From Phallus indusiatus (taxonomy: Eukaryota > Basidiomycota > Agaricomycetes > Phallales > Phallaceae): a DNA stretch of 64,000 bases. Within the stretch, counting starts at the first letter, position 1; each line of letters starts with the position of its first letter. The notes beneath the pieces are model-generated. The model ran no database searches. It saw only the letters and a list, made by a program, of their open reading frames with translations, and had not been told where the DNA came from. Made by a program: the position numbers and the translations under genes. The stretch lies in the NCBI GenBank assembly GCA_027605045.1, contig JAQFWX010000018.1, positions 682,001 to 746,000 of the forward strand. The letters are read 5' to 3'. Shown in pieces: positions 57,123 through 64,000 of the stretch.

Positions 57123-57632
57123 ATGTCGCGTATGGACGAAAATACCGCTAGGGGCACTGCCGCTCACAGAGGTGGTCAAAAAGTGACACCAGAAACACAT
57201 CGTGATACAAGTTCAATGGAGTACAAAAAGCCATTCCAAGTATGAAATTTAAAACTTTTCTAGATTTCAAACTAAGCTGACTGTGTGCTGGATTGAAAAA
57301 AAAAAGGTGGTTGGGAAGCCCACAGTCGTCGGGAATGTGAACGACGAGTATATGCGGCATCCTATACATGTGCGTAGAAAATTTGTTTGATTTTTTTTTT
57401 TTTTGAGGGCGCTGATAATTGAAAATATTTGTTCAAGAATGAATCAGGACCAAGAGATGAAGGCGTATGGAAGAAAATGGAACCAGCTAGTACCCTCGAT
57501 GCCACTGATCCACGAGCTGAGGTCCCGAAAGAGTTGGAAAACTCGGTTGGTGAAGGTGGCATGAGTTCTGTATTAGGGAGACAGAAGAACCTTGAACAAC
57601 AGATGCATGATATGGAGGAGAGTGAGGTCTAA
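57123..57632 (+). CDS. Small hydrophilic hypothetical protein
   Basis: Three exons: MSRMDENTARGTAAHRGGQK to KKPFQ, an intron (GTATGA to AAAAAG), VVGKPTVVGNVNDEYMRHPI H, an intron (GTGCGT to TCAAG), then NESGPRDEGVWKKMEPASTL and a Gln/Glu-rich end before TAA 57630-57632. The product is about 123 residues, very polar, with few hydrophobics and no cysteine, so probably disordered or hydrophilin-like. Family not recognised. It lies between the cupredoxin and the metallothionein on the same strand. Confidence 0.55.
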
Positions 57633-58503
57633 GAAAGACAATCTGTCTCACGTACATAACACTGGTAGTATGTAGCCTAGAAAAGAACGGTCCCAGGCCC
57701 CTCAATTGAAATGAATGAAGTTCATCATTACCTGCTGCGGCCAAGCACAAGATTTTATCCAGTACAGACATGGATAACACTCTGCCCTTCTTGGATTAAG
57801 TTGAGGGAAAGATAGGCCGTTAGTACGAATTACAGCATGGACTATCGATGGACTCGTCGCCACTCGTGCCAGTAGGGCACTGGGATCATATTGATTTCAA
57901 GCTTCTTAGTTCGGGCGACGACTGCCACTCAGAAATCAATCACAATTACATTATACTGCCTGCCCTTACTAAACCTTATGCACTGCTCTGCAACCGCGAG
58001 CTGTTGGCTCGAGTCAAGCTTCACCAAGTTGGCAAGGCTCAAGTGACGTAATGCGAACCATCGATCCAACGGGTACACCTCCATTTGGGAGTAGGCTAGA
58101 ACGGTGGCCAATCTAGAAGGAGGCTTCTGTCAAGTATAGTACGTATTTATTTCGAAATTCTGTATTCACATGGATGATGAACGTTGAAGATAATTACGGC
58201 AAAGTGTCACCACTTTTCCCCCTCTCCTAAACAGCATGCGTACGGATCGGATCTCGTTCGGGTAAACACCTTTGTTCTCTTATCATATCAAAAAATTTCA
58301 GTTCTCTCTCCAATTTGGACTCGATCAGGTTCGTCCCTCTCCTATTCCGTCACCACAACCATGTGACAACGTCACCGCATTTATGTAATCATTCGATGGT
58401 AAACATGGATATAAATAGAGCTGGCCGATACGCGGTTAACTCCCAAGACACCTTGTCTGAGTACTATCGTCTCTCTCAAACACATCTACCAACCATTAAC
58501 AAT
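57633..58503. other. Upstream region of the metallothionein gene, about 870 bp
   Basis: No protein-coding frame is supported on either strand. It should hold the metallothionein promoter, with a TATA box at 58412. I could not identify a copper- or stress-response element with confidence. Confidence 0.45.
58412..58418 (+). promoter_or_regulatory. TATA box of the metallothionein gene
   Basis: TATAAAT within GGATATAAATAGAG, 92 bp upstream of the ATG at 58504. A strong TATA box fits an inducible gene. Confidence 0.65.
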
Positions 58504-58736
58504 ATGTCTACTGTATGTTCATGCAACCACTCTCTTCAGTCGTGTTTCCTAAACACTGATTTTCAATTTAACTAGATCTCTGCATCCCCCGTTAACTTCA
58601 ACGGCTGCGGCAGCACCTCCTGCAACTGCGGCTCAAAGTGCGTAGATTACCCATCGGTTTCGAATATCCAGTAATTGATTATTTTTGTCCTGTTCTTTGC
58701 AGCTGCCAATGCAAGCCCGGTGAATGCAAATGCTGA
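58504..58736 (+). CDS. Copper-type metallothionein, 34 residues, three exons
   Basis: Exons 58504-58512, 58576-58637 and 58703-58736 join to a 34-residue protein: MST, ISASPVNFNGCGSTSCNC, GSNCQCKPGECKC. It has seven cysteines in C-x4-C-x-C-x3-C-x-C-x4-C-x-C order, no aromatic residue but one Phe near the start, and resembles the short seven-Cys copper metallothioneins of Neurospora and Agaricus in size and CxC use. It should bind and buffer Cu(I) in the cytosol. The first intron starts GTATGT after nine bases, and the second starts GTGCGT and ends TTTGCAG. A TATA box sits 92 bp upstream. Too short for a normal ORF scan. Confidence 0.85.
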
Positions 58737-58890
58737 ACTTGGAATGCCACCTCAGCTTGTATTGAAATAAATTGTTTGACGTCATCTTCGTTTCTTAGTG
58801 GCGTTCTTGTATGCTATGTAATTGCGGCCTTATAAACATCCTTTTCGTATATATTTCGTATATATACAGTGAAGAGTATATTTATTTACT

Positions 58891-60355
58891 TCAGCGTTGC
58901 AAATTCAGTTCGTCAACTAGCCCAGTTCACATGAGGACAAACCGTACACTCGAATGGTTTAGAAACCGAAACTTACCAAGGTCTTGGTATCTGCCGTGCC
59001 TGAAAGGATCTAGTATTTGCAATCGAGACAAGAGTTCCAGACATTCCTCTTTAATTTCCACTGAATAGCGGTGTTGAAGAAGTAAACTTTTATAATGAAT
59101 TAATGTGTCCAAGCACCCTAAATAAACATCAGTTCAGTTTTTTATCACATGATCGTCGAACCTCCTTACATTTACTGTCGGGCTCAATAGATAAAAGTTC
59201 TTCAATGGATTCAATTTCGCGCTTCAGGAGATCCTCATCTTTACCTAATAAATATAACAAAATATCACAGATATAATATAGATTATTGGCACCTTTTGAT
59301 TGCTTACCCTCGCCAATCAGCCAGCGGTGGTATAGCCACGCGCTTTGATCTCCTGGGTCGGTATACAAGGCGTGCTTTACGAATTCCAATTCTGTAGATT
59401 CGGTCTTTCGAGTCGGATGATCTGAAAAACAAGTTAATCACTAACCTTTCTCTTTGACCAGCTGTACATCGCCCTCATCAGTTTTCTGCTCCCATAGTGA
59501 GGTATAGACTTTAGAACGATGGTGCCAGGCACTAAAATTGGAAAAATTTGCTCCGATTTTATGAGTAGTATAAGCTAAATCTTTTTCCGGGCTGTAGTCA
59601 ACATAGGAAGATAGTAAAACATAGCGGCGATAGTTCCATGCGTGAACTAAGGGCAATCAATGATACAAATCTTATATGTTTCAAACGGCTAACTTACAAT
59701 TACGAGAGTCAGCGTCGAGGAAGCTTTCCACAACGCGCAGCTCTTTAGACCAGGTGAGCTTGCGCCAGCTCACCTGTCCATCTTCAGGCCCTTCTGGAAC
59801 GTGCTCTAAGCACCATCTTCTCTGATTCCAAATCCAATAAACCTTGGGATGTTCACGAAGCGCGTTCATGGTCAGATCCAAGTCAGTTGCGATTAAATCA
59901 TTAATCTCTGTTGGAGACCTGGATTTAGGGTATCATTTGGAAAATGGAGGATGTAAAACCATTGAAACTTCAAAGAAAGAAAGAAAATGATGCTTACTTT
60001 GAAGGGAATATACCATCCACTAAAATCTGACGACGATAATTCCATATTGTGTAGAATTCGGGATTAAGAGAAAGCAGACGATTCGTCAGGGAAAGGGCTT
60101 CTGGAGTAAAATCTTGGCTTAATTTCTAATGCTGTTTTAACTTTCTAAACGGATTTTTTGAAAATGTAGATATTAACTGACATGTTGCAAGACTTGATCA
60201 GTCAGAGTAACATATTGCTCCAACCTGCGTTGTTCGCGCTCTCGTCGTGATTTCAGGGCCTGGGGAGTTTCTTTGAAGCGTCTGGTCCCATGCGACTAAA
60301 ATAGGTCTTGCATTACTATTTTCTTCTCAAATCGTTTAGAGGGAGCAATTACCAT
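58891..60355 (-). CDS. BET4: Rab geranylgeranyltransferase (type II) alpha subunit
   Basis: The alpha subunit of the enzyme that attaches geranylgeranyl groups to Rab C-terminal cysteines, such as the CC of Ypt1 at 38.3 kb. It shows prenyltransferase-alpha repeats in order: FYTIWNYRRQIL, YWIWNQRRWCLEH, FHAWNYRRYVLL, FSAWHHRSKVYTS and QSAWLYHRWLIGEG. The start is unusual: exon 1 is only ATG (60353-60355), followed by a 57-nt intron (GTAATT to TTTTAG), and exon 2 opens SHGTRRFKETPQALKSR, the expected beginning of the family. At the 3' end an intron after GRYQDL gives VDELNLQR before TGA 58891-58893. No leucine-rich domain follows, as in yeast Bet4. Confidence 0.88.
60353..60355 (-). other. Single-codon first coding exon of BET4
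   Basis: The frame of exon 2 has no ATG at the family N terminus. The only fit is ATG followed at once by a GTAATT donor, and acceptor TTTTAG before TCGCATGGG. Confidence 0.6.
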
Positions 60356-60950
60356 CCTCTTCGTGTGAGTATGGTGCGAGTACCTTGCCACTCACTCCAA
60401 GGGTTAGTTAATGTCAAAGCCGCTGGGCCGCCGGCGAGCTCTGATGCCGTAACGATGCCATGGTTTTGCCGAATAGCATTATGTCAGGATGATTGTATCA
60501 GCCGACATCGATTACTCAGCCATCGCCGGCCCATGGCCGAGATTCGCCTATGATGCCACTCCGAGTCTCGTACTTACAAACCTGGAGTATTTTCCCCGAG
60601 AGCTGGCGCTACGAGTATTACCCTATGAGGCTCATCACGACATCTCCGTTGATCAACGATAGTATACTTTGTAATAATGAAATCGACATTTGGCACACCA
60701 TGAGGGCACCCTGAAGCCCCGATTTTCCACATAGACATGCCAGCGATGTCGCAATAAAGGTTAAATACGTGATCCTCCCCCTTCCGCGCCGGTATTTTAG
60801 TCTGCAATTTTCATTTTTCCAAGTCAGCCTATTTTCCGACTTGGGTTGATCGGAGAAGGTCATCGTACGTAAAAAGCTGCCGACATTCCTTCTTTCTCTG
60901 CCCTGTAGGTCATCCCGAGTTACTCTCACGCAGTGTTCTCTTCCCCCCTA
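60356..60950. other. Divergent intergenic region, about 595 bp
   Basis: Between the BET4 start and the MFS gene start. Open frames on both strands (60308-60553 plus, 60618-60929 minus) show no family motif. Nothing else recognised. Confidence 0.4.
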
Positions 60951-63145
60951 ATGACAGACGTTGACATTTCCAGTCAAAGGGACTGCGATATATACGAGAG
61001 TGCAGCAGTAAGCTCTGCAGATGACAATGCAACTATCGCTGCGAATCCACCTTTAAAGGCGGAGAACGAGAAAATCGAGGTTGGAGTGACAGCGTCCGAG
61101 GCTCTCGACTCGGATTATCCAGATGGAGGTCTTGCTGCCTGGCTGACTGTTCTAGGCGGTGTATGTATAACAACAGCGACATTTGGTTTCGTGAACAGCT
61201 ATGTATGTTTTTTTATTCATCTTTGAAAAAATCAGGTTATAAATGTGCATTCACAGGGCGTATGTGGCATTGGTTATTTAATTTGGCATTCGTTGTCTTC
61301 AACCCACATTTTCTCTAGGTCTTTCAAGCGTATTATTCCGAAACATTGTTCCCGCATATATCTCCGTCGACCCTGTAAGCATTCAATATACACCATATAT
61401 TCTCTTGAATTGAATTGATTGTGATTGTCCAGGGCTTGGATTGGTTCTATTCAGGTGTGTGTCTATATATCACTTGCTCTCTATTGAGAATTCAGAGAAG
61501 ATTAACTTTGAATACCGAAGTATGCCCTGGTGTTTTTACCGGTGAGAGCCCATGTTTTAAAATAACCTACAGTATATTTATGGTATTTGCTTTATAGGGA
61601 ATTGTGACCGGTCGACTGTTTGATTTGGGTTACTTCAAAATTCCAACGACAATATTTAGCTGTCTCTTGGTTGTCTGTACATTTTTAACGGCAGAATGCA
61701 AGGAATATTGGCAGTTTTTGTTATGCCAAGGATTCGCTGTTGGAGTAAGTAATATTCTTTGATGTCCCTTTTGACTTTTCCTTAACTAAAGTTATTTAGC
61801 TTACTGCTGGAGCGATTTTCTCACCCGCTTTCAATTGCCTTGCTCATTGGTTTTACAAACGTCGCGCGCTGGCATATGGAATTGTTGCTACGGGTAGTAG
61901 TATAGGAGGAACCGTATTCCAATCCTCACTAAAAATTTATTACCACGAATAGGGTAAGTCATACCATTACTCAGTTTCCGCTCAACGCTTCACATATTGT
62001 CGCGTATAAAAGATTTCCTTGGACCATGCGAGTATTGGGGTTCCTTATCCTTCTGCTTGTAGGAACATCTTTAATTGTAAGTTCATCATCTGCGGGTTGA
62101 GTGATTCGGTTTTCTGATGAAGAAAAGGTATCTCGACGTCGTTTGCCTCCAAGAGATGTCAAAGGCGGACTGTTGAACCTCGCTGTTTTCAAATATCAGC
62201 CATTTACCATATACACAATAGCTGGATTTATATGCTTTCTTGGATGTAAGTGCTACCGTTTACTTAAGACCATGAATCGCTCACTGAACAGATCGAAATT
62301 AAAGTATATACAGGTGCGGGTTATTTATCCCCCTTTTTTTACTCTTGATTGACGGGAAGCGGTCATACTCCTCTAGTACTGACATATATGTTCGTCTATT
62401 TCAACTTTCAGGAAGTGGTATAAATGAACGATACTAATTGGGTGATTGTCAACAGCGCGTCAAGTGCAAATTTTTATGGTGTTTCGCCACGTTTAGCGTT
62501 TTATCTTGTCGCAATTGCCAACGCCGCCTCTGGAGTAGGTAAGTGAATCGAGAACGTGTGCTTACGAAAGATAATTACAATTGTTTTATGTTCAGGTCGC
62601 ATTGCATGTGGGATTATGTCCGATCGCATTGGTCCTTTGAATAGCATGATTCCCATGTGCTTCATCGCTGCTATTCTAACAATGGGTTGGCCATATGCAA
62701 GATCAGCGGTATCCCTGATCATTGTTGCTATCATTTATGGAATCTCATCCGGCGCGTTTGGTTAGTTTTTCCATTTCGAGATAAAATTAGGTTTCTGAAC
62801 GTTTTACATTATAAACAGTTGGATTATTGACTCTTCCAGTTGCGAATATGGGTGACATAGGAGACGTAGGAAGACGACAAGGGATGCTTTTTACAACGCT
62901 CTCTTTAGGTGCCATATTAGGTCCCCCAATATCCGGTCTTATCAATACCTCAACGGGTGGCTACACCGCAGTCGGCTTTTATGCAGGCAAGTTGTTACGT
63001 TCCTTCCCAATTTTCCCCCATTCATATCAATTGACGCGGTTTGCTTCAATTGTCTATTCTAGGAGGCGCAGTGATACTTGCAGTTATTCTTATGATTTTT
63101 ACGCGAACCTTACTGACGGGACGTCTTTGGGGTGGAATTGCATAG
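60951..63145 (+). CDS. MFS monocarboxylate-type transporter, one frame break
   Basis: A major-facilitator carrier of the fungal MCT/MCH group. A polar N terminus leads to PDGGLAAWLTVLGGVCITTA, FVNSY-G-VFQAYYSETLF, AWIGSIQ, YALVFLP, GIVTGRLFDLGYFKIPTTIF, HWFYKRRALAYGIVATGSS, FPWTMRVLGFLILLLVG, VSRRRLPPRDVKGGLLNLA, ASGVGRIACGIMSDRIGPL, GAFVGLLTLPVANMGDIGDV and a last exon GAVILAVILMIFTRTLLTG ending RLWGGIA. After SSIGGTVF (about 61918) the frame changes by one base with no intron; the next exon then fits ILTKNLLPRIG. The exon around 62380-62480 is also unclear. So it may be a pseudogene or carry a sequence error. Start ATG 60951. Confidence 0.75.
61257..61259 (+). other. Candidate 3-nt micro-exon (GGC) in the MFS gene
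   Basis: The flanking exons end at AGCTAT 61202 and start at GTC 61319. Between them TTCACAG, then GGC, then GTATGT splits the interval into introns of 54 and 59 nt, both normal for this genome. It restores the G of the family's YGVFQAYY motif. Confidence 0.5.
62987..63062 (+). other. Candidate GC-AG intron in the MFS gene
   Basis: The donor ATGCAG/GCAAGTTG is a full GC-donor consensus; the acceptor is TATTCTAG. The join gives FYAGGAVILAV in frame, the expected last helix. Without it the reading frame leaves the family pattern. Confidence 0.65.
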
Positions 63146-63512
63146 ACACATTCATAGACTATTACATCACACAATAAATAAATTATGCGTCTGAATTTTT
63201 AATAATTTAAATGGGAGCGTGAAAAGAGCCGACAGCACGCAAAGAGATGACTCGAGGAAAAATTACGATGACAGTCACAGTCTGGCACCGCCGCACCGTC
63301 TGGCGGAGCCGAGAACTTCTGCAATCGGAGCTTGAATACCTGGAAATTTTGCTTTCCTACCCACTCGAACTTCGACGATTGTCATCGATCAGCCTTTGTT
63401 GCTGACATTCTAAGTAAATACTTGTTCGTTTATTTTTTCTGAGTTGATTCTTTGAGTTGAATTCCAAGTCACAAATAGAAATAGCCTACTCTTGCCAATA
63501 AAAAAAAGGATT
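63146..63512. other. eIF4A upstream region, about 370 bp
   Basis: Between the MFS stop and the eIF4A ATG. It contains a GC-rich stretch near 63285-63320 and an A-rich run just before the ATG. No gene recognised. Confidence 0.4.
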
Positions 63513-64000
63513 ATGTCGACGTGAGTGGACAAATATTACTGGCGGGCGTGCATACATTAATGTCTTAATTACCAGCGAAGAACAACTTCAAGATATCCCT
63601 GAAACTGAAATTGAATCCAACTGGGATCAGGTTGTCGATAAGTGAGTTGAATGAATGGTACTGAGATGCAAGGAAATCTCAAACAGTTTTTTTTTCAGCT
63701 TCGACAATATGGACCTGAAACCCGAGCTCTTGCGTGGTATTTACGCATACGGTTTCGAGAGACCCTCCGCCATCCAACAGAGAGCTATAGTACCAGTGGT
63801 TAAAGGTTATGATGTTATCGCACAAGCCCAATCGGGAACCGGAAAAACCGCCACCTTCAGTATCTCTATCCTCCAAAAGCTTGATATGTCCATAAAAGGA
63901 TGTCAAGCACTTATCTTGGCTCCTACTCGCGAGCTTGCTCAACAAATTCAAAAGGTCGTCGTTGCCTTAGGCGATTACATGAACATTGAATGCCATGCCT
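63513..64000 (+). CDS. TIF1: Eukaryotic initiation factor 4A, DEAD-box helicase (3' end outside window)
   Basis: eIF4A unwinds mRNA leaders as part of eIF4F. Three exons begin MST (8 nt of coding before a GTGAGT intron), [20 protein letters not shown], then [20 protein letters not shown]. The Q motif [15 protein letters not shown], Walker [14 protein letters not shown] and motif Ia [14 protein letters not shown] are intact. The sequence stops in the window after [10 protein letters not shown], before the DEAD box. The near-perfect conservation fits eIF4A rather than other DEAD-box proteins such as Fal1 or Dhh1. Confidence 0.93.

Overview
The window reads as nuclear DNA of a basidiomycete fungus, most likely an Agaricomycete. 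Genes are dense and lie on both strands. They are split by many short introns, mostly 50 to 75 nt with GT..AG ends and CTNAC-type branch sites. Recognisable fungal genes include a two-domain cupredoxin, a tiny metallothionein, QCR10, NADH-type GOGAT and a FunK1-type kinase. I see no CRISPR array, bacterial operon, prophage, transposase, rRNA gene or convincing tRNA gene.

Layout. 1-12 kb: the 3' half of ATG2 (+), then RLP24, a Rib2-type pyrimidine deaminase and the very long glutamate synthase GLT1 (all -). 12.7-22.6 kb: LST8 (+), a newly assembled 58-residue ORF (+), a mitochondrial ALKBH7-like dioxygenase (-) head to head with a CINP-like gene (+), SYF1 (-) head to head with a membrane-anchored Xaa-Pro aminopeptidase (+). 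22.8-32.8 kb: a Ser-rich unknown, a peroxisomal acyl-CoA synthetase (-), a penta-EF-hand protein (-), a broken FunK1-like kinase (+), a HAD phosphatase (+) and QCR10 (-). 32.9-43.5 kb: NOP16 (+), a Zn2Cys6 regulator (+), a zinc-ribbon protein (+), YPT1/Rab1 (-), a Ser/Pro-rich unknown (-), mL49 (+) and PDX1/SNZ (+). 43.6-55.1 kb: a 91-residue unknown, an RS-domain protein (-) head to head with cyclin L (+), a GH88 hydrolase (+), NTF2 (-), a conserved unknown (+), RAD18 (+), an unknown with a frame break (+) and a T5orf172 protein (+). 55.4-64 kb: the cupredoxin, a small hydrophilic protein, the metallothionein, the alpha subunit of Rab geranylgeranyltransferase (-), an MFS carrier with a frame break (+) and the 5' half of eIF4A (+).

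Most genes are ordinary housekeeping genes, and their order does not suggest one pathway. Links that do make sense are: an RS protein and cyclin L sharing a promoter (splicing), RLP24 and NOP16 (60S biogenesis), YPT1 and BET4 (Rab prenylation, at separate loci), and two copper-binding products within 3.4 kb.

I did not find a clear new multigene system. The features most worth a second look are: very short shared promoters (14 to 80 bp between start codons), four candidate GC-AG introns, a candidate 3-nt micro-exon, an exon that is only the ATG, two tiny genes (34 and 58 residues), and single-base frame breaks in three loci that could be decay or assembly errors. Start codons and splice sites were assigned by eye from reading frame, splice consensus and family conservation, so exon edges are predictions.
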